A DNA stretch of 6,347 nt from Nocardioidaceae bacterium (GTDB lineage Bacteria > Actinomycetota > Actinomycetes > Propionibacteriales > Nocardioidaceae), in contig JACCYS010000258.1 of NCBI GenBank assembly GCA_013696365.1, forward strand, positions 1-6,347. Reading direction: 5' to 3'. Below, in pieces: positions 1 through 4,512 of this stretch (the first letter of the stretch is position 1; each line of letters opens with the position of its first letter). The notes beneath the pieces are model-generated. The model saw only the letters and a list, made by a program, of their open reading frames with translations. It was not told where the DNA came from and made no database searches. A program made the translations under genes and the position numbers.

Positions 1-1
1 C

Positions 2-286
2 CAGGTCAGCGATGAGTTGGGCATCGACCACGGCGACGTCGACGTGGCGCTGCTGCTCGACGTCGCCCGCGACGCCGCACATGGGGTCGTCCGCCCCGCG
101 GCGCCGGTGACCACCTACCTGCTGGGGCTGGCCCAGGGGCGCCGCGGCGGGGGTGTCGAGGAGTTGCGGGCGCTGGCGAGCCGGTTGCCCGCGTTGCTGG
201 CGGCCCACGACGGTACCAGCGCAGAGCCAGCTCGCGAACATCACCCACACAGCAGTGCGGAGCAACACCACAACAAGGAGGACTGA
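2..286 (+). CDS. DUF6457-like protein, C-terminal part (gene runs off the left edge)
   Basis: This is the 3' portion of a gene whose start lies outside the window; the frame is open from base 2 to a TGA at 284-286. The visible segment (about 94 residues) contains ELGIDHGDVDVALLLDVARD followed by AAHGVVRPAAPVTTYLLG, a pattern I recognise as the small helical DUF6457 domain of actinobacteria. That domain is often found next to, or fused to, MobA-like molybdenum cofactor guanylyltransferases; whether that is so here cannot be seen. After the domain comes a hydrophilic tail rich in His, Glu and Ser (five His in the last 15 residues) that looks disordered. The stop is one base before the ATG of the quinone oxidoreductase, so the two genes are almost certainly co-transcribed. 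Biochemical function is unknown. The family call is from memory of the motif, not from a search. Confidence 0.6.
   Translation, partial: QVSDELGIDHGDVDVALLLDVARDAAHGVVRPAAPVTTYLLGLAQGRRGGGVEELRALASRLPALLAAHDGTSAEPAREHHPHSSAEQHHNKED
275..281 (+). promoter_or_regulatory. Ribosome binding site of the quinone oxidoreductase
   Basis: AAGGAGG is a perfect anti-Shine-Dalgarno match ending 6 nt before ATG 288. It lies inside the last codons of the upstream gene. It decides the start at 288 over in-frame upstream codons (for example one at 153), which would overlap the DUF6457-like gene. Confidence 0.85.
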
Positions 287-287
287 G

Positions 288-1268
288 ATGCGTGCTGTGA
301 CCTGCCCGGAGCCGGGCGGCCCTGAGGTGCTGGCAACTGCCGACGTGCCCGACCCGGCGATCGGCCCCGGTGAGGTGCTTATCCGGGTGCGTGCTGCCGG
401 CGTCAACCGCGCCGACGTGATGCAGCGCATGGGGCAGTATCCACCGCCCCTGGGCGCCTCGGAGTTGATCGGGCTGGAGTGCGCCGGAGTCGTTGAGCAG
501 GTCGGCGACGGTATCGACGGTTGGCAGATCGGCGACCAAGCATGTGCGCTGCTTGCCGGTGGCGGGTACGCAGAGCTCGTTGCCGTTCCCGCCGGTCAAC
601 TGCTCCCCGTGCCGAGCGGGGTGGATCTGGTCGATGCCGCCGCGTTGCCGGAGGTTGCCTGCACGGTCTGGTCCAACATCTTCATGCTCGCTGGGCTTCA
701 GCCGGGCGAAGTCTTGTTGGTGCACGGCGGTGCAAGCGGGATCGGCACCATGGCCATCCAGCTCGCGGTGGCAGCCGGTGCTCGGGTGGCGGTGACGGCA
801 GGGTCGCCTGCTCGTCTCGAGCGCTGTGCTGATCTCGGCGCCGACATCCTCATCGACTACAAGCAGCAGGACTTCGTCGAGGAGGTGCGCCGGGCCACCG
901 ATGGGCGAGGCGCCGATGTGGTGCTGGACATGCTCGGGGCGTCCTACCTGCAGCGCAATGTCGACGTGCTTGCCACCTCCGGGCGGCTGGTCATCATCGG
1001 GCTGCAGGGCGGTGCTGCGGGCGAGCTCGACCTCGCGACCCTGCTTGGTAAGCGGGCCGCCGTGCTGGCGACCACCCTGCGCGCCCGGCCGGCAGCTGAG
1101 AAGGCCGCAATCGTGGCCGCGGTGCAAGAGCACGTCTGGCCGCTGGTCGAGAGCGGCACCGTACGACCGGTCGTGCACGCGCGAATCGACCTGGACGAGG
1201 TCGCCGAGGCGCACCGGTTGCTGGACAGTGGTGAGGTCGTCGGCAAGGTGCTGCTCACCATCAGCTGA
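288..1268 (+). CDS. PIG3-type NAD(P)H quinone oxidoreductase
   Basis: Predicted 326-residue cytosolic zinc-independent medium-chain dehydrogenase/reductase of the quinone oxidoreductase (zeta-crystallin/PIG3) branch, which transfers electrons from NADPH to quinones or other electrophilic carbonyls. The GroES-like N-terminal half carries AGVNRADVMQRMGQYPPP (about residues 37-54), then GLECAGVVEQVGDG, both typical of the PIG3 group. The cofactor-binding Rossmann half starts near residue 141 with VHGGASGIGTMAIQLA (145-160), the AxxGxxG-type nucleotide loop. There is no structural or catalytic zinc ligand set. The C-terminus HRLLDSGEVVGKVLLT is the usual family ending, so the gene is full length. 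The start is fixed by the strong AAGGAGG site. It follows the DUF6457-like gene with a 1-nt gap and precedes bpa by 44 nt on the same strand. The physiological substrate is unknown. Confidence 0.93.
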   Translation: MRAVTCPEPGGPEVLATADVPDPAIGPGEVLIRVRAAGVNRADVMQRMGQYPPPLGASELIGLECAGVVEQVGDGIDGWQIGDQACALLAGGGYAELVAVPAGQLLPVPSGVDLVDAAALPEVACTVWSNIFMLAGLQPGEVLLVHGGASGIGTMAIQLAVAAGARVAVTAGSPARLERCADLGADILIDYKQQDFVEEVRRATDGRGADVVLDMLGASYLQRNVDVLATSGRLVIIGLQGGAAGELDLATLLGKRAAVLATTLRARPAAEKAAIVAAVQEHVWPLVESGTVRPVVHARIDLDEVAEAHRLLDSGEVVGKVLLTIS

Positions 1269-1299
1269 CCGCCGCCGCGACGGGGTGGTGGACCGGGCT

Positions 1300-1305
1300 T
1301 AGGCT
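1300..1305 (+). promoter_or_regulatory. Candidate -10 element for a leaderless bpa transcript
   Basis: TAGGCT (within TTAGGCT) fits the actinobacterial TANNNT -10 and ends 7 nt before ATG 1313. There is no convincing Shine-Dalgarno sequence in front of that ATG, so a transcript starting at or next to the A of the ATG explains translation best. No clear -35 box is visible. The same heptamer stands at the same distance before serS. Confidence 0.6.
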
Positions 1306-1312
1306 CGCGCAT

Positions 1313-1903
1313 ATGAGTGACGAGCAACGAAACGACGGATCAGCCGAGCAGCAGTCAGCTGAGCCGGTCGAGGCGACGGTCGAGTATCTGGGCGCCGACT
1401 CCGAAGGAAATCCCGAGGACGGTGCCCAACGACCGCTGACCGACCTGGTAGAGCAGCCGGCGAAGGTGATGCGGATCGGCAGCATGATCCGTCAACTGCT
1501 GGAAGAGGTGAGGTCGGCGCCGCTGGACGAGGCCAGCAGGGCGCGGCTTCGTGACATCCACCAGTCGTCCATCCGCGAGCTCGAGGAGGGCCTTGCCCCC
1601 GAGCTGATCGAGGAGCTGGAACGGCTCAGCCTGCCGTTCGGTTCCGACACCCCTTCCGACGCCGAGCTGCGGATTGCGCAGGCTCAGCTGGTCGGTTGGC
1701 TGGAGGGCCTGTTTCACGGCATCCAGACCGCTATCTATGCCCAGCAGATGGCCGCGCGAGCGCAGTTGGAGCAGATGCGCAAGGCGCTGCCCGGTGGTCA
1801 CGACGCTCCGCATGGTGGCGCGATGCCGGGGATGCCGCCAGGAGGTCAGGCCGGTCCGGCGGGTGGTGAGCGGCCCGGCAGTGGCGGCGGGATGTATCTG
1901 TAG
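1313..1903 (+). CDS. bpa: Bacterial proteasome activator Bpa/PafE (DUF2587)
   Basis: Predicted 196-residue ATP-independent activator that forms a dodecameric ring and docks on the 20S proteasome, opening its gate for unfolded or specific substrates (known for the Mycobacterium tuberculosis homologue Rv3780). An acidic disordered N-terminus (about 1-40) leads into PLTDLVEQPAKVMRIGSMIR (41-60), then the DUF2587 four-helix core to about residue 158, including REL-EEGLAPELIEELERLSLPF (88-109) and AQLVGWLEGLFHGIQTAIYAQQ (124-145). A flexible Gly/Pro/Met-rich tail (160-193) carries the extreme C-terminus G-M-Y-L that should insert into the proteasome alpha-ring pockets. In M. tuberculosis this motif is GQYL; here Met replaces Gln, giving a classic hydrophobic-Tyr-X ending. 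The start follows a likely leaderless promoter. The proteasome genes themselves are not in the window. Confidence 0.95.
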   Translation: MSDEQRNDGSAEQQSAEPVEATVEYLGADSEGNPEDGAQRPLTDLVEQPAKVMRIGSMIRQLLEEVRSAPLDEASRARLRDIHQSSIRELEEGLAPELIEELERLSLPFGSDTPSDAELRIAQAQLVGWLEGLFHGIQTAIYAQQMAARAQLEQMRKALPGGHDAPHGGAMPGMPPGGQAGPAGGERPGSGGGMYL

Positions 1904-1954
1904 ATCACAGCTGTTCCGCACCAATCCAAGTGGCGGGTTCCGGCGAACTGGTCT

Positions 1955-1960
1955 TACGAT
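1955..1960 (+). promoter_or_regulatory. Candidate -10 element upstream of the small ORFs
   Basis: TACGAT (within TTACGAT) is a good TANNNT -10 in a locally AT-rich patch of an otherwise GC-rich window. A transcript would begin near 1967, which is also a GTG codon. No clear -35 box is visible at 16-18 bp spacing. Confidence 0.5.
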
Positions 1961-1971
1961 CACATTGTGAT
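1959..1971. promoter_or_regulatory. 13-bp palindrome over the presumed transcription start (candidate operator)
   Basis: ATCACA-T-TGTGAT is a perfect inverted repeat with one central base. It overlaps the last bases of the TACGAT -10 box and runs across the expected start site, the position where a bound repressor would block initiation. The symmetry is seen directly; that it is an operator is inference. The regulator is unknown; the arm order is opposite to a CRP site (TGTGA-N6-TCACA). Confidence 0.4.
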
Positions 1972-1993
1972 AACAGAAGGGCACGAAGCGTGA
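1967..1993 (+). CDS. Possible 8-codon leaderless leader ORF
   Basis: GTG 1967 lies 6 nt after the TACGAT -10, the spacing of leaderless starts, and opens a frame encoding M-I-T-E-G-H-E-A before TGA 1991-1993. The stop overlaps the ATG of the next ORF (TGATG), so translation of the short ORF could feed ribosomes to the 73-residue gene. It is far too short to judge by codon usage and has no recognisable attenuator codons, so it may be chance. Confidence 0.25.
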   Translation: MITEGHEA

Positions 1994-2214
1994 TGGACAG
2001 CGTCGAAACAGATCTGCGTGACCGCCTCAGCCAGAGCACTCAGCGGGTGCGCGATGTACTCGACTCCGCTGAGTTGCGGGCCCAGCCGGCGAACCTCCGG
2101 GCCGCGCTGCGCGAGGCGGTGCAGCGACGAGAGACCGCCCAGCATCAACTGGACCACCACGTGCGCACCCGCCTTTACCCTGGCGACCGGCGCCACGTAA
2201 ACGTGGCCGGCTGA
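1993..2214 (+). CDS. Small hypothetical protein, 73 residues
   Basis: I do not recognise this protein. It starts MDSVETDLRDRLSQSTQRV and is rich in Arg, Gln, Asp, Glu and Leu with almost no hydrophobic stretch, so it should be a soluble, mostly alpha-helical protein. Two amphipathic helices are likely, about residues 3-28 and 34-60 with an Ala-Gln-Pro turn between; the last 10 residues (from Pro-Gly-Asp) look unstructured. There are no Cys residues and no signal peptide. Third codon positions are mostly G or C, as in the neighbours, which supports real coding. ATG 1993 is chosen; GTG 1990 in the same frame is an alternative, with the weak GAAGGG site at 1976-1981 lying 8 nt before GTG and 11 nt before ATG. 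It lies 89 nt after bpa, with its own likely promoter. Its last codons contain a hairpin. Confidence 0.6.
   Translation: MDSVETDLRDRLSQSTQRVRDVLDSAELRAQPANLRAALREAVQRRETAQHQLDHHVRTRLYPGDRRHVNVAG
2192..2207 (+). repeat. Hairpin in the last codons of the 73-residue ORF
   Basis: GCCACG (2192-2197) and CGTGGC (2202-2207) form a perfect 6-bp stem with a TAAA loop; a flanking CCG/CGG (with one bulged C) can extend it. As DNA it is a 16-bp palindrome. The motif GCCACGTAAAC within it recurs exactly at 2254-2264. It could act as part of a terminator cluster or as a protein binding site. Confidence 0.5.
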
Positions 2215-2234
2215 CCCTTCACGTGCCGTGCGTG

Positions 2235-2246
2235 CCCCGTGAGGGG
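2235..2246 (+). repeat. Short hairpin with a GNRA-type tetraloop
   Basis: CCCC-GTGA-GGGG folds as RNA into a 4-bp all-GC stem capped by GUGA, a stable GNRA tetraloop. It sits between two copies of GCCACGTAAAC in the noncoding spacer. The stem is short, so it could be chance in GC-rich DNA. Confidence 0.35.
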
Positions 2247-2267
2247 TCGGTATGCCACGTAAACCTG

Positions 2268-2283
2268 ACGGGCGCTAGCCCGT
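2268..2283. terminator. Probable bidirectional terminator between convergent genes
   Basis: ACGGGC-GCTA-GCCCGT is a perfect 6-bp stem with a 4-nt loop, placed 22 bp beyond the stop of the minus-strand HAD gene and 53 bp beyond the stop of the plus-strand small ORF. There is no T-tract on either side, which is usual for actinobacterial intrinsic terminators. The function is inferred from position and symmetry. Confidence 0.55.
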
Positions 2284-2305
2284 ACGACGCTGGGCTGGTC
2301 ACCGC

Positions 2306-3112
2306 TCAGAACCAGCGTGCCAGCTCGCGGACGACCCCGTTGTTCTCCACCGATTCGGTGACGTCGTCAGCGGCCGATTGGACGGCGAGTGGCGCTTGGC
2401 CCATCGCTACCCCCCGGCCGGCCCAGCGCAGCATCTCGACATCATTGTTGCCGTCGCCGATCGCCAACACGTCGTTCGGCTGCACGCCCAGCCGATCCAC
2501 CACCACCTGCAGACCGGATGCCTTCGAGACTCCGGTCGGAGCGAGATCAAGCCAGGCGGTGTAGCCGACGTAGTAGTTTGTGCCCTGTAACCCCAGCCCC
2601 TCAGCCAACTCGGCGAACTCCTCGGCGGAAGCTCCCGGGCTGCGGATGATCACCCGGGTCACCGGCTCGGCCACCAGTTCCTCGACGCTCTGCAGCACCA
2701 GCTCGCCTTGAATCTCGCCGTCGGGAAAGGCCTTGTTGATCCGATACCCGACGCCGATGTCCTCGACCGCAACCGCAGCGTCCGGCACATGCTGCAACAG
2801 CTCCTCGACGGCCTTAGATGCGTCGAACGTGACGGTATGCACGAGGTCGAACGGTGGGTGATCAAAAACGACGGCGCCGTTGCTTGCCACGCACAGCCCG
2901 CTGTCGAGCTCGAGCATCTCTGCGGCGTCCAGCACCCCGGGAACGGAGCGGCCGGTGGAGATCACCACGTACGCACCCGCAGTCCGCGCCCGCTGCACCG
3001 CGTTCACGACCGCAGTGGACATCACCTCGTGGTCGTCGACCCAGTCGAGCAGCGTGCCGTCGACGTCGAGGGCGACGACCTTCGGGGCCCAGCCCGCAGG
3101 CGGGTGCCTCAC
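2306..3112 (-). CDS. Cof-type HAD-family hydrolase (class IIB phosphatase)
   Basis: Predicted 268-residue cytosolic phosphatase of the haloacid dehalogenase superfamily, Cof/COG0561 branch, whose members dephosphorylate sugar phosphates, phosphorylated cofactors and similar small molecules. All four HAD motifs are intact: motif I DVDGT (nucleophile D16, acid D18), motif II STGR (52-55), motif III Lys in GVSK (K197), and motif IV GDGNND (219-224). The C2-type cap lies between about residues 85 and 190. The GTG start at 3110-3112 overlaps the serS TGA by 4 bases (GTGA), and the N-terminus then begins 15 residues before the nucleophile, as in the family. Longer frames upstream would run through serS and are rejected. 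The coupling to serS suggests fixed co-expression with it; whether the substrate has anything to do with serine or tRNA charging is unknown. Confidence 0.92.
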   Translation of the reverse strand: MRHPPAGWAPKVVALDVDGTLLDWVDDHEVMSTAVVNAVQRARTAGAYVVISTGRSVPGVLDAAEMLELDSGLCVASNGAVVFDHPPFDLVHTVTFDASKAVEELLQHVPDAAVAVEDIGVGYRINKAFPDGEIQGELVLQSVEELVAEPVTRVIIRSPGASAEEFAELAEGLGLQGTNYYVGYTAWLDLAPTGVSKASGLQVVVDRLGVQPNDVLAIGDGNNDVEMLRWAGRGVAMGQAPLAVQSAADDVTESVENNGVVRELARWF

Positions 3113-4395
3113 TCCCCGGACCCGGCTGGCTTGAGCTCGTCTCGGCCTTGTAGGTACGGCTGCAGGGCCTGCGGCACCCGCACGGAGCCGTCGGCGAGCT
3201 GGTGGTTCTCCAACAGCGCCAAAATCGTGCGCGGGATCGCACACAACGTTCCGTTGAGGGTGGCGGCAGGCTCGGTCGTGCCGCCTGTGCCCCGTACTCG
3301 GATGTCCAGCCGACGGCTCTGGAACTGCGTGCAGTTGGACGTGGACGTGAGCTCGCGATAGCGACCCTGGGTCGGGATCCACGCCTCGCAGTCAAACTTG
3401 CGCACCGCCGATGCGCCGAGGTCGCCGGCCGCCACGTCGATCACCCGGAACGGCAGCTCCAACGCGGTGAGCCACTCCCGCTCATACGACAGCAGGCGCT
3501 CGTGCTCGGCGTAGGACTCCTCGAGCGTCGTGTAGGTGAACATCTCGACCTTGTCGAACCAGTGCACCCGGAAGATCCCTCGGGTGTCCTTGCCGTAGGA
3601 GCCTGCCTCGCGGCGGAAGCACGGGCTGAAGGCGGCATACCGGCGCGGCAGCGATGACCCGTCCAGCATCTCGTCGCTGTGGTACGCCGCGAGCGGCACC
3701 TCAGAGGTGCCGACCAGATACATGTCGTCGGCAGGCAGGTGATAGACGTCCGCGGCGGCTTGGCCAAGAAAACCGGTGCCGTCCATCGCCCGCGACCGCA
3801 CCAGCGCCGGCGGGATCATCGGCGTGAAACCCCATTGCTCAGCCCGCTCCATCGCCATCTGCACCAACGCCAGCTCGAGCATCGCGCCGACACCGGTGAG
3901 GAAGTAGAAGCGTGCACCCGAGACCTTGGCGCCGCGCTCGACGTCGATCGCCTTAAGCAGTGTGCCCAGCTCGAGATGGTCGCGGGCGGTGAAACCCTCG
4001 GCGTCAAAGTCGCGGATGGTGCCGTGCTGCTCGAGCACGACGTAGTCATCCTCGCCGCCTGCTGGTGCTCGCTCGTCGGCCACGTTGGGCAGGCTTGTCA
4101 TCAGCGTATGAAAGGCCGCGTCGGCCTCGGTCTGCACCGCCTCGGCATCCTTGACCTGAGCCGCGAGGTCCTTGGTGCGTGCGAGCAATGTGGCTCGCTT
4201 GTCTCCCTGCGCCGTGGCGATCTGTTTGCCGAGCTGCTTTTGCTCGGCCCGCAGCCGCTCGAACGCTGCGATGGACTCGCGCCGCGTCACATCAGCCGAC
4301 AACAGATCGTCGACGACGGCGACGGATTCACCTCGGCGCGCCTGGGCGGCACGCACCCGGTCAGGGTCGTCACGCAGCAGGCGGGGGTCGATCAC
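3109..4395 (-). CDS. serS: Seryl-tRNA synthetase
   Basis: Predicted 428-residue class II aminoacyl-tRNA synthetase that charges tRNA-Ser (and tRNA-Sec where present) with serine in the cytoplasm. The N-terminal antiparallel coiled coil that grips the tRNA long variable arm spans about residues 28-100, then PAGGEDDYVV opens the catalytic domain. Visible catalytic features are the TSE serine-binding motif (230-232), motif 2 FRREAGSYGKDTRG (260-273), and motif 3 AATLNGTLCAIPRTILALLE (377-396) with R389. KFDCEAWIPTQGRYRELTST (333-352) is also typical. In the segment after motif 2, usually RxHQFxKVE, Gln is replaced by Trp (W279). The GTG start follows a TAGGCT -10 box by 6 nt without a ribosome binding site, indicating a leaderless transcript. 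Length is as in homologues. The HAD gene follows with a 4-base overlap. Confidence 0.97.
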   Translation of the reverse strand: MIDPRLLRDDPDRVRAAQARRGESVAVVDDLLSADVTRRESIAAFERLRAEQKQLGKQIATAQGDKRATLLARTKDLAAQVKDAEAVQTEADAAFHTLMTSLPNVADERAPAGGEDDYVVLEQHGTIRDFDAEGFTARDHLELGTLLKAIDVERGAKVSGARFYFLTGVGAMLELALVQMAMERAEQWGFTPMIPPALVRSRAMDGTGFLGQAAADVYHLPADDMYLVGTSEVPLAAYHSDEMLDGSSLPRRYAAFSPCFRREAGSYGKDTRGIFRVHWFDKVEMFTYTTLEESYAEHERLLSYEREWLTALELPFRVIDVAAGDLGASAVRKFDCEAWIPTQGRYRELTSTSNCTQFQSRRLDIRVRGTGGTTEPAATLNGTLCAIPRTILALLENHQLADGSVRVPQALQPYLQGRDELKPAGSGE

Positions 4396-4401
4396 CGTGC
4401 C

Positions 4402-4407
4402 AGCCTA
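4402..4407 (-). promoter_or_regulatory. Candidate -10 element for a leaderless serS transcript
   Basis: Read on the minus strand, TTAGGCT stands just before the gene, with TAGGCT ending 6 nt from the GTG start. No Shine-Dalgarno sequence precedes that GTG. The heptamer is identical to the one before bpa, which strengthens both calls. A -35 box is not evident. Confidence 0.6.
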
Positions 4408-4420
4408 ACGATCAGCCTGT

Positions 4421-4451
4421 CGGCGCCGCGCCGTAGCCTGGAGCGGCGCCG
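4421..4451. repeat. Two copies of CGGCGCCG in the serS / PAP2-DAGK divergent spacer
   Basis: CGGCGCCG, itself a perfect 8-bp palindrome, occurs at 4421-4428 and 4444-4451, centres 23 bp apart (about two helical turns). The copies can also pair with each other across a 15-nt loop. A TAGCCT at 4434-4439 between them could be a plus-strand -10 box for the PAP2-DAGK gene. In a spacer this GC-rich the match may be chance; a shared operator is a possibility only. Confidence 0.3.
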
Positions 4452-4502
4452 GACCCCGAACCGCGGGCACACCACGCTGGCCGGCGAGGCTGCCGGCGAC
4501 TC

Positions 4503-4509
4503 AAGGAGG
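4503..4509 (+). promoter_or_regulatory. Ribosome binding site of the PAP2-DAGK gene
   Basis: AAGGAGG is a full-strength Shine-Dalgarno sequence, but it ends only 3 nt before GTG 4513 and 15 nt before the next in-frame GTG, 4525. Neither spacing is ideal, so the start has an uncertainty of four codons. It does rule out the much longer in-frame opening that reaches back through serS. Confidence 0.6.
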
Positions 4510-4512
4510 GCC

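Noticed and set aside
6..1214. 402-codon open frame on the minus strand opposite the quinone oxidoreductase
   Set aside because: It lies wholly antisense to the end of the DUF6457-like gene and the quinone oxidoreductase, both clear by motif, and its product is a low-complexity His/Arg/Pro/Gly-rich sequence with no domain.
1947..1954. ACTGGTCT next to the small-ORF promoter, resembling half of a DasR site
   Set aside because: The inverted second half (AGACCAGT-like) is missing, so this is most likely chance.
1959..1971. CRP-type binding site reading of the palindrome
   Set aside because: A CRP site is TGTGA-N6-TCACA; here the arms are in the opposite order (TCACA then TGTGA) with a single-base centre.
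1355..1984. 209-codon minus-strand frame opposite bpa
   Set aside because: Antisense shadow of a well-identified gene with no recognisable domain and no promoter or ribosome binding site of its own.
2223..2564. 113-codon plus-strand frame beginning after the small gene
   Set aside because: Most of it is antisense to the C-terminal half of the HAD hydrolase, and its start region is the hairpin-rich terminator spacer.
3113..3382. In-frame extension of the HAD hydrolase upstream into serS
   Set aside because: The HAD family starts just before the DxD motif; GTG 3112 overlaps the serS stop as GTGA, and the extended residues are an out-of-frame reading of serS.
3679..4512. The PAP2-DAGK frame stays open upstream for 278 further codons, through the spacer and across serS in antisense
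   Set aside because: It would overlap serS almost head to tail, its translation resembles no protein, and AAGGAGG plus the first membrane helix place the real start at 4513. Long antisense openings are expected opposite GC-rich genes.
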